A stretch of 64,000 nucleotides of DNA from Inia geoffrensis (GCA_036417435.1 CM070899.1:144846237-144910236); one strand, 5' to 3'; positions 22,855 through 34,269 are shown, numbered from the stretch's first letter. Notes: generated by a model not told the origin, from the letters alone. Program-made: numbers and translations.

Positions 22855-23365
22855 CCTGGGCTTCCCATCCTGGCTCTGCCACTGACAGGCTGTGAGACTT
22901 GGGACATGATTATTTTTTTTTAATATAAATTTATTTATTTATTTATTTTTGGCTGCGTTGGGTCTTCGTTGCCGTGCGTGGGCTTTCTCTAGTTGTGGCA
23001 AGCGGGGGTTACTCTTCATTGCGGTGTGTGGGCTTCTCATTGCAGTGGCTTCTCTTGTTGTGGAGCACGGGCTCTAGGCGCATGGGCTTCAGTAGTTGTG
23101 GCTCGCAGGCTCTACAGTGCAGGCTCAGTAGTTGTGGCGCACGGGCTTAGTTGCATGTGGCATGTGGTATCTTCCCGGACCAGGGCTCGAACCATGTCCC
23201 CTGAATTGGCAGGTAGATTCTTAATCACTGTGCCACCAGGGAAGTTCCAAGGGACATAAATTTTTAAAGCCTCAGTGTTTTCATTCAAAGAGTAGGAGGG
23301 AGGGTGAGGATGGGGAGAGAAAAATGCTGCTAATGATGTCATAAAGTTGTTGTTAAAATTAAGCT
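22855..23365 (+). repeat. MIR split by a SINE
   Basis: 'tcctggctctgccactgacaggctgtgagacttgggac' before the SINE and 'aagcctcagtgttttcattcaaagagtagg', 'gctgctaatgatgtcataaagttgttg' after it form one MIR. Confidence 0.7.
22912..23249 (-). mobile_element. Long-form CHR SINE, antisense
   Basis: (TTTA)n tail, 'ggctgcgttgggtcttcgttgccg' and reversed head CACCAGGGAAGTTCC. GGGACAT on both sides (22901 and 23251 onward) is a probable duplication. Confidence 0.9.
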
Positions 23366-23429
23366 TTCCTTAAAAAATAAAATAAAAATAAAATAAAATT
23401 AAGCTTTCCATAAATGTTGCCTAGCTGAG

Positions 23430-23830
23430 TAAGATCATGTCCTCTAGAGCCAGACAGTCTGGGTTGAAATCATAGCTATACCAGCAAACAAACAAATGAA
23501 TAAACAACTTGGGACTTCTCTGGTGGTCCAGTGGTTAAGACTTGGAGCTTCCACTGCAGGGGGCATGAGTTCAATCCCTGGTCAGGGAACTAAGATCCCA
23601 CATGTCACACGGTAGAGCCAAAATAAATAAATAAATAAACCATAGCTATACCATTTTCTAGTTTTGTGACTTTGGGAAAGTTATTTAATTGCTGTACCTC
23701 AGTTTACTCATCTGTAAAATGGGCAAAACAACAGTATCTATATCATAGGGATTTTCTGAGATATAAATAAGTTAACACTTGTAAAATGCTTAGAATAGTG
23801 CCTGGTATATAGCGAGTTTTGAGCTGGAAA
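23430..23830 (+). repeat. MIR split by a SINE insertion
   Basis: 'cctctagagccagacagtctgggttgaaatcatagc' is the MIR 5' part. 'tttgtgactttgggaaagttatttaattgctgtacctcag', 'atctgtaaaatgggcaaaacaac' and 'agaatagtgcctggtatatag' form the 3' part. Confidence 0.85.
23484..23640 (+). mobile_element. Short CHR-type SINE with extra 5' A-rich leader
   Basis: A perfect 13-bp duplication, CATAGCTATACCA, lies at 23471-23483 and 23641-23653. The SINE head (GGGACTTCTCTGGTGGTCCA) begins only at about 23511, so 27 extra A-rich bases (AAAC/AAAT-like units) were inserted with it. The tail is (ATAA)n. Confidence 0.9.
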
Positions 23831-23864
23831 ATGTATTAACCCAACCTTTTATTTTTAATAATGA

Positions 23865-24240
23865 GGAAGTGTGGTCCACAGAGGGACTGGCCCAAGAGGG
23901 GACCATTGATTAGTGACAGAGCCAGGAGTAAGACCTAATCTCCCAACTCCCAGTCTAGAATATTTTACACTGTTAACTTTAGGCCAACATAATCTTCTTA
24001 CATTCTGGTATAAGATTAGAAAGAAGTGAGGAGAAATCTGTTTTAGATCAAGTAAAAGGATATTGGGTTCAAATTCAGCGTGTGGCCATAGCCAACTTTC
24101 TTGGGCTCTCTGAACCTCCTCTTCCTTAGGAATAGGCTGAGGATAATAACATGGACCTCATAGTGGTGTTGTGATAAATGAACTTCTACATGTAAAATGC
24201 CTGGCACATAGCATTTCTCAAAAAAAAATTAATGCCAGTT
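23865..24240. repeat. Two MIR-like fragments
   Basis: 23865-23985 reads as antisense MIR ('ggactggcccaagaggggaccattgattagtgacagagcc'). 24050-24235 reads as sense MIR ('ctctctgaacctcctcttccttagg', 'gtaaaatgcctggcacatagc'). Confidence 0.6.
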
Positions 24241-24534
24241 AACAGATGATGGTGTTGTTAGGCCCAGGAGTCCCATATCTGTGGCTAGATGGCTTTTATT
24301 CCTCACTCTTCCAGGGGCTTGCAAGCTAACCTGACAAATGCCGATGTGGATAATTCTTAACTATACAGATTCATTGTAGTAGCGATTATTGTTAAAACAA
24401 ATTGGAAATGTCAGCACAAGCTCTCTGATATCAGGGGCAAGGATGAGTTGGTTTTATGACATGTGACTATGAAACATCACGGTAAATAAGGTTGCTTTCT
24501 AAGTTGGGTAATAGTATTTCTGATCAAAAGTAGG
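24241..24534. other. Intergenic DNA, nothing recognised
   Basis: Single-copy sequence with no recognised signal. Confidence 0.3.
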
Positions 24535-25065
24535 TGTGGCAAATCAGGAAATTGCAAATGAACACCACAATGAGAAACAACCCCACACCCACTAGAAAGA
24601 CTTCAACGATAGATGTCAAGTGTTAATAAAGACGGAACAGGGCTTCCCTGGTGGTGCAGTGGTTAAGAATCCGCCTGCCAATGCAGGGGACATGGGATTG
24701 AGCCCTGGTCTGGGAAGATCCCACATGCCGTGGAGCAACTAAGCCCATGCGCCACAACTACTGAGCCCGTGTGCTACAACAACTGAAGCCTGTGAGCCTA
24801 GATACTGTGCTCCACAATAGGAGAAGGCACCGCCATGAGAAGCCCACACACCACAACGAAGGGTAGCCCCCGCTCGCCGCAACTAGAGAAAGCCCACGTG
24901 CAGCAACGAAGGCCCAATGCAGCCAAAAATATATAAATAAAATAAATTTATTTTAAATAATAATAATAAAGATGGAACCCTCATATACTGCTGGTAGGAT
25001 TGCAGAATGCTAAAATGACTTTGGAAAACAGTTTGGTAGTTCCTTACAAAGTTAACCATAATCTT
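24535..25065 (+). mobile_element. L1M ORF2-end remnant split by a SINE
   Basis: 'ggaaattgcaaatgaacaccacaatgagaaac' before the SINE and 'ggaaccctcatatactgctggtaggattgcag', 'actttggaaaacagtttggtagttccttac' after it are typical of the L1 3' region. Confidence 0.75.
24639..24964 (+). mobile_element. Long-form CHR SINE
   Basis: Head GGGCTTCCCTGGTGGTGCAG and an (AATA)n tail. The duplication AATAAAGAcGGAAC / AATAAAGAtGGAAC lies at 24625-24638 and 24965-24978. Confidence 0.92.
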
Positions 25066-25067
25066 AT

Positions 25068-25510
25068 ATGTTAGTTACCTATTACTGTGTAACAAATTAC
25101 CCCGAAATTTAGTAGCTTAAGATAGCATTAACTTCTAAAAAAATCTCTCACTGTTTCTGTGGGTCAGAGATTGAGACAGGGTGCAGCTGGCTCCATCATG
25201 TCTGGGCACAGGTGGAAGACTGAAGGCTGGGACGGGAGCCCCAGAGGGCTGGTTTACTCTCACATCTGGTAGATGATGTTGGTGTTGGCTGGGGGATATT
25301 ATCTAGAATACACATGCATGGCCTCTCCATGTGGCCTGGGCTTCTGCACAACACTGTGCCTGGGTTCCCAGGGCAAGCCTCCTGAGAGAGGAGAGGGAGG
25401 AAGGGAGAGAGAGAGAGAGAGAGAGGGAGATTCCTGAAAACAGAGATCCTATCTTACCCATTTTTTTATACCCTTATGACAGCTTCAACCTGATAAGCAA
25501 CCTTGTAATT
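25068..25510. repeat. Ancient interspersed repeat (unnamed) with (GA)n
   Basis: 'ttacctattactgtgtaacaaattaccccgaaatttagtagctt' and 'ctgtttctgtgggtcagagattgagac' belong to a common old mammalian interspersed repeat whose name I am unsure of. A (GA)n run at about 25399-25425 interrupts it. The 60-codon frame across the GA run is not a gene. Confidence 0.5.
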
Positions 25511-25554
25511 TAACAAGTGAATTTTTCAAAATGAGTGTGTTAGCCTATGAAATG

Positions 25555-25998
25555 GTTAATATTATGTGTCAACTTGGCTGGGCCACGGTGCCTGGCATGT
25601 GGTCAGACATTATTCTGGATGGTTCTGTGAGGATATTTTTGGATGAGATTAACATTTAAATCAGTGAACTTTGAGTAAAGCAGATTGCCCTCCATAATGT
25701 GGGTGGGCCTCATCCAATCAGTTGAAGGACTGAATAGAACAAAGGCTGACCTGCTCTAAACAAGAGGGAATTCTGCCAGCTGACTGCCTTTGGACTTGAA
25801 TTGCAACACTGGCTCTTTCTGGGTCTCCAGCCTGTCAGTTTACCCTCCAGATTTTGGACTTGACCTCCATAATCACATGAGCTAATTCCTTAAACTCAAT
25901 CAGTCAATCAATCAATCAGTCTCTCTCTCAGCATACACACAGACACACACACACCCTATTGGTTCTATTTTTCTAGAGAATCCTGACTAATACAGCCT
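25555..25998 (+). repeat. Ancient LTR-like repeat, copy B
   Basis: Same family as 12165-12645: 'tgtgtcaacttggctgggccacggtgcc', 'gggtgggcctcatccaatcagttg', 'catgagctaattccttaaac', then simple (CAAT)n/(CA)n repeats and 'ttggttctatttttctagagaatcctgactaatac'. No internal genes. The family name is not certain. Confidence 0.65.
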
Positions 25999-26780
25999 GG
26001 CTTTCTAGCATCACCAAAACCATGAGCTTCTTGACCAGAAGTTTTTGCCCTTGGTTTGTAACTGCAAATGGGATTTTCATGTAGAATATTTCCTGTGCTA
26101 CTTCTTAATAGTAGGTAGTGTGCCCTTGATATACAACACTTACATAGTGGCTGCAAAACCTTGTAGCAGGGTGGCAGTTCTCAGTGGTCTTCCGAGGAGG
26201 ACATGAGCAGGAGCCGTTACATGGCTCATCAGTAATCTGTTGCAAAGAAGCTGTGCTCATCAGCGCAGAAGTAAATCTTTCATTACTGGAAAGTGTGAAT
26301 CAACTCAAGTGAAACAGGGTTCTGTCAGCTTATAAAACTTAATTATGTTTTTAACTCCATAAATTTGTCCCAGTAAAGACATTTGAAAATACCTAATTTC
26401 CAGTTTGAACCAAAAGAAGATTAATTGCAAGAAGGTAAACACATATAATGCGTTCGGAAATTATCTGTGTTTTAATTAATCTCTTAACTGTGTCTTCCAA
26501 CAAGGGTGTCTGCTTGAAATTTTTGTGTCAGTGCTGCATCAAAGTTGCTCAGTTTCCTTGTAGACAACAAACCCCAGATAATTTTAAACTTTCAGAATAA
26601 GAACATCCCCCAAAGAAGAGAAAATAGAGTGGGTGGCTTGAGTTTTCCACCCTTGGGGAGTTAAGAAAAACACTTCAGCATGAGGACAAAAGCTCCCTTG
26701 TTCAAGCGCTTCCCCAGCTGCACTTCAACTAAATATATCCTGGGCAGAGTGTTTTCACTTCTCCACCCCTCTCCTGGAGC
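25999..26780. other. Single-copy intergenic DNA, nothing recognised
   Basis: No repeat recognised. Short frames only. It leads into the candidate regulatory block that follows. Confidence 0.35.
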
Positions 26781-27070
26781 CAATCACATGGTGACAAATA
26801 GCTCAGAGGCCCCCTGGGACTGACACTGCAGAGGTAGTGCCTTGGTTACTGGCTGGGCCTTGCTGCCCAGCACAGGGCCCCTCTGTGGCCGCCCTGCTTC
26901 CCCGGAGGCTGCGGGAAGCCCAGGGCCAAGAGGAGGCCTACAGGGGTTAACTCAGCGGCCTGTCTGGAATTCATGCACCACCTGGGCTGACAGCATGAAT
27001 GACTCATTGTTTCCCCTGTGAACAGTCTTAGGAGTGCTTCTCCGTGTCAATAACTGAGGCAAAGTGAAAT
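26781..27070. promoter_or_regulatory. Candidate enhancer with an AP-1/SOX composite
   Basis: A repeat-free, GC-richer block in AT-rich surroundings. It has a consensus AP-1 site, TGACTCA, at 27000-27006, overlapped by a SOX-like CATTGTTT (27005-27012). An E-box-like CACCTG lies just upstream. The motifs are seen directly. Enhancer activity is inference. Confidence 0.3.
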
Positions 27071-28258
27071 CGTTTTTTTCCCTTTCACCATAACCAGTTT
27101 TCTAAACCTGAATATAGAACTGGAAATCTGCAGCAGTAGTAGCCAAGGTTACTGCTTTGAGTTGGTGTTCTGGGGACAAAGGATTTAAATGTACTGTCCC
27201 CAAACAGAAAGAGGCCTAAAGCCAGGGGTCCTTTGATTTACAGCTTGTGTGATGGTCCTATAAAAAGAAGCAAACTTAGTTTAAACCTCTAGTCTGCCTA
27301 AGCCTGTGGCCTGGCTGGCTACAGTACTAGATTTTACATTACCGGTAATTTGTATAAATGGAAATTTTGACCAATCACTTCCTGTGGCTAAACTTAAGAC
27401 TTGTAGTCGTCCACTCCTGGTTCTAAAGCAGGTATTAATCATCATGCCCCACCTCACATTTTCGTGTATGGAGCCCTTCCTTGATGTCAGCGAGTTTTAC
27501 TCTCCTTGGGAAACTGGATCAGTACATTTCCCTGGACTGTGAGATCTTTTGCCTTTCACAAGACATCTCAGTGCAAAAGCTTGGGAGACAGACCACACAT
27601 TTGACTACCTTTGTGCAAGTGTGTCACAGATAACAGATTTTGAACTCTTGCTGCTTTGGCCTCTTTCTTCTACCTAACTACATTTTTGGGTGTTTAAAGG
27701 AAAATATTCAAAATAGGAAAACGTAGCAAAAAAGAAATAAATATTGAAAGGATAGGAGAAAATCCTGTGTAGATTCAGGACCTGGATTCTAACTTGAACC
27801 TGGGAGGTAAGCAGGCAGCAGAGTGTTTTCCTCATCAAATGAAGTAATGGCCCTGAATAAATTTAAATAAGGTTAGGTGTCAAAGTATTTGCAATACCCT
27901 TTTTGAAGTGAATGAAAATCTGCAAAGATTAAGTATTACTTCAATTTTGTAGACAGGAGACAATTATTGCAGCAGGCTTAGAGAAATGGCAATAATCAAG
28001 GCTTCAGTTTCTCACATCTAACCACAAGTAAATGTGTAGTTCTCTGAATGAGCCTGTCTTATATCATATCCAATTAATCTATTTACCAATGAGCTTCCTT
28101 AGCTACTAAAGGTTTTGTGGTCCTTGTACCAACACCATAATCAAGCATAACTGTTGAAACATCTGGAGGATGATGACTTCAAACAAGTAGAACAAACACA
28201 ACCCTACTATATGCTATGTGGTTTGGTTCTTCCAACAGCGACTGGAATTTAAATTTAG
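27071..28258. other. Single-copy intergenic DNA, nothing recognised
   Basis: A 78-codon frame at 27306-27542 has no recognised domain. No repeat is recognised. Confidence 0.35.
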
Positions 28259-28260
28259 GG

Positions 28261-28622
28261 ACTTCCCCTGTGGCACAGTAGCTAAGAATCCACCTGCCAA
28301 TGCAGGGGACACGGGTTCAAGCCCTAGTAGGGGAAGATCCCACATGCCACAGAGCAACTAAGCCTGTGTGCCACAACTACTGAGCCTACACTCTAGAGCC
28401 TGCGAGCCACAACTACTGAAGCCTTCGTGCCACAGCTACTGAAGCCCATGCGCCTAGAGCCCGTGCTCCGCAGCAAGAGAAGACACTGCAATGAGAAGCC
28501 CGCACACCGCAACAGAGTAGCCCCCGCTTGCTGCAACTAGAGAAAGCCCGCGTGCAGCAACGAAGACCCAACGCAGCCAAAAATAACTAAAAAATAAATA
28601 AATTAAATTAAATTAAAAAAAC
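28261..28622 (+). mobile_element. Long-form CHR SINE
   Basis: Head GACTTCCCCTGTGGCACAGT, extended body with an extra 'ctactgaagccc' phrase, and an A/T-rich tail. AAATTTAGGG before and AAATTTAGGGG after (28251 and 28623 onward) is the target duplication. Confidence 0.9.
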
Positions 28623-29515
28623 AAATTTAGGGGCAGCTTCTAAGCTCTGAGGAGACTTATTTCCATTTTCTCATTGGTACAGCCACCTTCTCATCCCTAC
28701 TTAGTCTTTTCATGAAAACAGGGGTCTTGGGACTCTAACTTTGCATTAGGTCCTTGCTAGTGGGTGGTGGGTTCATTCTGTTTTTCTCAAGTCCAAAGTA
28801 AAAGCATTTTGCATAGCTGATTGTTTTTTCTCCTTCTCCATAGAATTGTTTAGTCATGAGTTTAATAGCTGTAAAATTATCTGATGCACTCTTTCCCTTG
28901 CGAACCCCGTTGTATAGCCTTGACTTGTTTGTAAGTGAGCCTAAAAGGAAAACTGGGGGTTCTTAAGGGCAGGGTTTGTCAGAATTAACTGCGAGCCTTT
29001 CCTAACTGATCCAAGCCCCAACGATGGCCCTAATAATTCTACACATTTGGAGAGGACTAATAAGGCCAGGCAAAACAATAATTTAATGACTTTAAAATCC
29101 CTGGCAAGGAGAAGGGGAAAGATGACTTGAGTCATATATTATTATGTCACAGCAGGTGTGGAGCAGAAAGGAACATTTTGCCTTGACTCCACATCATCAT
29201 TCCACGCTCAATAATATTACAGGACAGCGAACATTCCAGGTGTTCAGAAAGATTTTCTACTCCACTAAACCAGACAGGATTGTTGTTCAAATAAGGTAAC
29301 TCTAAGCTATGAGAATTTAGAAGGAAATAATAATTTTAAATCTTTCCTTGAAAACAAAAGCACTGTTAAATCTCTGGAATTAAAAACAACATTTATAACT
29401 TCTTAAATACGGATTTGTTGTCTTGGTATGTTTTATGCAAGACAGAATAATAATATCCTTCTACTTTGTACATGCATCAGTACTTCTCAGCTCACTAGTG
29501 TTTAGAGAGAAAAGA
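28623..29515. other. Single-copy intergenic DNA
   Basis: No repeat or gene recognised, apart from the motif cluster annotated at 29120-29240. Confidence 0.35.
29120..29240. promoter_or_regulatory. Candidate AP-1/TEAD motif cluster
   Basis: TGAGTCA at 29128-29134, inside the near-palindrome ATGACTTGAGTCAT, is followed by CATTCCA near 29199 and ACATTCC (TEAD-like) at 29231-29237. AP-1 with TEAD sites is a known enhancer combination. That this block is one is inference. Confidence 0.3.
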
Positions 29516-29519
29516 TAGT

Positions 29520-29810
29520 ATTTTTTTTAATTTACAAAATTATGTATGTTTTAGGTGTACATAGTGATTCACAATTTTTAAAGGTTATACTCCATTTAGT
29601 TACTATAAAATATTGGCTATATTCCCTGCGCTGAACAATATATCCTTGTAGTTTATTTTATACATAATAATATGTATTATTATTAATAATACGTAATAAT
29701 ATACATAATAGTTTGCACTTCTTAATCCCCTACCCCTATCTTACCCTTCCCCTCTCCCCTCTCCTCACTGGTAACCACTAGTTTGTTTTCTGTATCTGTT
29801 TCTTGTTATA
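29520..29810 (-). mobile_element. L1 3' UTR, antisense, part 1
   Basis: 'tgttttaggtgtacatagtgattcacaa', 'ggctatattccctgcgctgaac' and 'cctctcctcactggtaaccactagtttg' are antisense L1 3' UTR. The same L1 continues at 31084 after the mariner. Confidence 0.8.
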
Positions 29811-31083
29811 TTGGGTTGGCAAAAATGTTCGTTCAGTTTTTCCATAAGATGGCTCTAGTAGCACATAGTTGTCTTTAACTTCATTCGAAACAATTTTGTT
29901 AGATTGTATGTGGCAGCTATCATATCAGTGTGCATTTTAAAAAAGACATTAAAATTGGTGAATTTTTGTGTAGCCATTTTAATATTGAAGATGGAAGAAA
30001 AAAAAGCAACATTTTTGGCATATTATGCTTTATTATTTCAGGAAAGGTAAAAACGCAACCGAAATGCAACAAAAAAAGATTTGTGCAGTGTATGGAGAAG
30101 GTGCTGTGACAGATCGAACCTGTCAAAAGCGGTTTGTGAAGTTTCGTGCTGGAGATTTCTCGCTGGACGATGCTCTACAGTTGGGTAGACCAGTTGAAGT
30201 TGATAGCGATCAAATTGAGACATTAATTGAGAACAATCAACATTATACCACACGGGAGATAGCCAACATACTCGAAATACCCAAATCAAGCGTTGAAAAT
30301 CATTTGCGCCAGCTTGGTTATGTTAATCGCTTTGATGTTTGGGTTCCATATAAGTTAAGCGGAAAAAACCTTCTTGACTGTATTTCCACAATGCGATTCT
30401 CTACTTAAACATATTGAAAACGTTCTGTTTTTAAAACAAATTGCGACGGGCAATGAAAAGTGGATACTGTACAATAATGTGGAATGGAAGATATGGTGGG
30501 GCAGGTGAAATGAACCACCACCAACTACACCAAAGGCCTGTCTTCATCCAAAGATGGTGATGTTGTGTGTATGGTGGTATTGGAAGATAGTTCTCTATTA
30601 TGAGCTCCTTCTGGAAAACCGAACGATTAATTCCGACAAGTACTGCTCCCAATTAGACCAACTGAAAGCAGCACTTGACGAAAAGTGTCCAGAATTAGAA
30701 CAGAAAACGCATAATCTTCCATCAGGATAACGCAAGACCGCATGTTTCTTTGATGACCAGGCAAAAACTGTTACAGCTTGGCTGATTCATCTGCCGTATT
30801 GACCAGACATTGCACCTTCAGATTTCCATTTATTTAGGTCTTTACAAAATTCTCTTAATGGAAAAAATTTCAATTCCCTGGAAGACTGTAAAAGGCACCT
30901 GGAACAGTTCTTTGCTCAAAAAGATAAAAAGTTTGGGGAAGGTGGAATTATGAAGTTGCCTGAAAAATGGCAGAAGGTAGTGGAACAAATGGGTGAATAC
31001 GTTGTTCAATAAAGTTCTTACTGAAAATGAAAAATGTGTCTTATTTTTACTTAAAGACTGAATGCACTTTTTGGCCAACCCAA
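29811..31083 (+). mobile_element. Mariner (Tc1/mariner) DNA transposon, complete but dead
   Basis: About 1273 bp bounded by TA on both sides (29809-29810 and 31084-31085), the target duplication of this superfamily. The inverted ends begin TTGGGTTGGC at the left and, reverse-complemented, TTGGGTTGGCC at the right. Similarity extends about 30 bp with a few differences. It inserted into an antisense L1 3' UTR, whose text is continuous across the gap. The ends resemble the mariner family known from ruminants and whales. That link is from memory. Confidence 0.92.
29991..31012 (+). pseudogene. Mariner transposase pseudogene
   Basis: A mariner transposase normally binds the inverted ends through two helix-turn-helix domains and cuts with a D,D34D catalytic triad. 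Here the ATG at 29991 is followed by a run of eight A that shifts the frame. The main frame is then open from before 30025 to 30408 and covers the DNA-binding half (KICAVYGEGAVTDRTCQKRF, then TTREIANILEIPKSSVENHL). A second shift near 30380 moves the rest to another frame. A stop follows near 30507, and more damage lies beyond. The block around 30445 reads TGNEKW where active relatives have Asp after Gly, so the first catalytic Asp is Asn. The second (HQDNARPH, about 30725) and third (IAPSDFHL, about 30815) Asp are kept. The C-terminus VVEQMGEYVVQ ends at TAA 31010-31012. It encodes no functional enzyme. Confidence 0.92.
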
Positions 31084-31420
31084 TATTCACTAGCTTTATT
31101 TTTTAGATTCCACATATAAGTGATATCACACAGTATTGTCTTTCTCTGTCTGACTTACTTCACCTAGCATAATGCCTTCCAAGTCTGTCCATGTTCTCGC
31201 AAAAGGCAAAAATTCACTCTTTTTTACAGCTGAGTAATGTTACATTGTATAAATATACCACATCTTCTTTATCCATTCATCTGTTGAGGGACCCTTATGT
31301 TGCTTCCATGTCCTGGCTATCATAAATAGTGCTGCTATGAACATTGCGGTGCATGTATCTTTACAAAGACAATATATATTTAGATGCTCATTTTGATGGG
31401 TACGCATTGATAGTAACAGG
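31084..31420 (-). mobile_element. L1 3' UTR, antisense, part 2
   Basis: Resumes the L1 interrupted by mariner: 'attccacatataagtgatatcacacag', 'gcataatgccttccaagtctgtccatg', 'ccacatcttctttatccattcatctgttg', 'agtgctgctatgaacattgcggtgcatg'. Confidence 0.85.
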
Positions 31421-32250
31421 ACTAACCATTTCCTCTTGTTTCTAAGTTTTACAAAATAGTTCTCAGTTCTACCCATCAAACATTGTCTGTCATATATAAG
31501 GTGCTGTGGATAATGCTCTGGAAAATTAATTAGCTGCATAAATGAGCCCTTTTTTGTTGTGTGCCTGACTCTATGCCTGTTGAGTCATTAAGGACAGAGG
31601 GCATATATATGAACTTATCTCACTGGTTTTTGATAAGGTAGCTGCTATAGGGATCTGAGTATCATGTGCACACTCAAACAAAATGCAACAAATGTTTAAA
31701 AAAGGTGTTCAGGGTGAAATTGAAGGATTGGCTAAAGGTGGTAGTTTGGGAAGTCTGTTTAAGTAGCTGGATTTAAAAGTTTGCAATCTTAACCATTTGC
31801 CGAACTTGTTTTTCTTTTCTTTCTTCTTTCCTCAAACAGCTTTTGAGTATCTATCCTAAGGGTCAAAAACTCAAATACCTATAGGGGCCAAGAAGATAAT
31901 GTAACTAAGCAAAGCAGGTGGATTTAAGAAAAATGGAGATAGACACTTTTTATGTGCCTAATAAACACAGAGGCAACTCTTCATTCCCACCAAGCAATGA
32001 GCTCTCTCCCATTATTCCTGAAAGAGATGCTTTAGTCTTGTTGTCTCTTTGGTACTGAGAGATAGTTCACTCCAAGAAAAATATCAGTGCACACTCAATA
32101 TAAATGACACCTCACACTGGGCCTCAGTGAGGACGCAACAGGGAGTGGCAAAGACTGAAATAAAGTGAAGAGCTCGTGTCTCAGCCAGAGCGGACCATCT
32201 CTGCACCAGGCACCAGCTACCATGTGGAAACAGGCCCAGAGGGGCCATAT
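31421..32250. other. Intergenic DNA, no gene seen
   Basis: No recognised repeat. The 99-codon minus frame at 31240-31539 mostly overlaps the L1 fragment before this block and is not a gene. Confidence 0.35.
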
Positions 32251-32461
32251 CTTTTTTTTTTTTTTTTTCTGGTACGCAGGCCTCTCACTGTTGTAGCCTC
32301 TCCCGTTGCGGAGCACAGCCTCCGGATGCGCAGGCTCAGCGGCCATGGCTCACGGGCCCAGCCACTCCACGGCATGTGGGATCTTCCCGGACCAGGGAAA
32401 GAACCGGCGTCCCCTGCATCACCAGGCGGACTCTCAACCACTGCGCCACCAAGGAAGCCCC
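32251..32461 (-). mobile_element. CHR SINE, antisense
   Basis: T-run, 'ggtacgcaggcctctcactg' and reversed head CACCAAGGAAGCCCC. CCATATCTT before (32245-32253) and after (32470 onward) is the target duplication. The frames up to 136 codons across it are SINE text. Confidence 0.9.
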
Positions 32462-34269
32462 CAGAGAGACCATATCTTATTCTTCAAGAGAAGTCAAAGA
32501 CACTGATTTGTATGCAGATCCAGATTTTGAAATGTGACCTGAAATTTTTAAAAATAAATTTGAGAAAGGGCCAAACAAAAACGTAACCAGTTTGAGATCT
32601 CAGGCCTACTCATCTAGGTATTCTGCTGTGAGATGCTGGGAATACAACGATTAAAAAAAAAAAAAAAGATCTTTGCTCTCACAAAGTTTGTAGACTAGTA
32701 TATCATACATGAGTGCATGCACTTATCTATGTATGTGCTGTAACAGGGGAAATTACCAAGTGGTCTGGGAGCCCGGGGAAACCAAATCAGAGGAAGGTGA
32801 ATGGGTAGGGAAGAGGGTCAGAGAAGAATTCCAGAAGGATGGTCTAGCTGAGCTATCTTGCTAGTTGAGCCAAGCAAGGAGAAACGGTGGAGAAAGGTGG
32901 TGGTCCAGGCTGAGGTATCAGCACACGTTAAGGTGTGGGAGCCACAAGCAGCCAGTGCCTCTTGTTAAAGAAGCTAAGATACAAGTTTGAGACTCAGGAG
33001 GGCAGTGGAGGGAAGAGGTCCCCCCTGTCAGGCATCTGCAGGAGGTCTAAAGACTGAAGACTGAACTCAAAAAACATCAAAGCCAAGTCGTCTGTTTGGC
33101 AGTTCCTGGACACTTTCTCCTGGCTGGTGCAGCACGCATATTTACTCAGCATCTGCTAGGAATTAGCTGTCGTTTCAAAGAAACCAGGAAGTAAGAATTT
33201 GAATCAGAATAGAAAACTCAACCCTCAACCTTTGGTAATACACTTCTCCTGGCTTCCTATATTTGGCTGACTATTATGTCTGTGAAAATGATGGGCCAGT
33301 GAGGTGAAAATTTGAATGCAATCTGACTCTTTGACTGGAAAAACTAGCCTGAATTGTTTCTGTATCCTGTGTCAGGGTAAATACAAATCTAAAAAACTAA
33401 ATAAATTTCCTTAGCACTGAAAGGGAAAGAGACTCTCCCTCCCCCAACACTGTTTCTTTCACCATTTACATTAGAAATATTGTGATTGTAAATTCTTTCT
33501 CTGTCCCTTTGAGAATTACGCAAACCTTTTTAAAAGCTAAATAAGCCTCTTGCCAGCTTTACAACACAGGAATGTCTCTCTCAATGACCTGGGAGGCATC
33601 TCTTTGAAATGGAGTCATTAAGGAAGATAACATCCCTATTTCCTCTCTGTGGAAAGATTACTCTCCCTGGGAAAGTAGGAGTCTAACCTCAGTAGGTCCC
33701 TGTTTCCAAGTTGCAAACCTACCTCCTGTTATAAAAATATAAGAAGTTAATCTTTCCTTTGGATAAACTAGTTGACACAGATAGCAGCTGCCAATTACCG
33801 AGGTGAACTTAGGATGAACTATGTGATAAATGGTGCTGTCAAGTCCTCCTGCTAGTTATTGTTTATCTTGAGAACAGGTAGTAATAGCATATATCTGCTT
33901 AGCTATGTACAAGTGAAACTCCTTTCTGTCTTTGCAATCTCAAACTGGATTGCCTGTGATGCACATGGTATTTTGGTTTAATGCTTATTCAATAGTAAAA
34001 CGGTTTTCTTTTTCTTCTGCTTTTGTGGAGAGATTTTTGGGTTGGCAGGAGATTTTGTCTTTAATTATACTTCCTCAACACCTGCCACCAAGGTTGGCTG
34101 GGTTTGGGTCTTTCAGCTCAGGGTATGGTAAGCATCTAAATGCCCTGACTGATATAAATGTGAGAAGTCTATTCATGACAAAGCAGAACATATTTCAGAG
34201 AAAGAGACTTTCACACTCCTCTCTGAAATGCTGCAATTAGAAGGTACCATGTACTCTCTGCAGTATTTA
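32462..34269. other. Intergenic DNA, possible old repeat, no gene seen
   Basis: About 32610-32900 has the feel of an old interspersed repeat ('gatgctgggaatacaacgatt', 'tgctctcacaaagtttgtagac'). The 102-codon frame at 33932-34240 has no recognised domain. Confidence 0.35.

Noticed and set aside
30025..30408. Possible active transposase gene
   Set aside because: It is only the DNA-binding half of a mariner transposase with a shifted start, a later frameshift, a stop and a changed catalytic residue.
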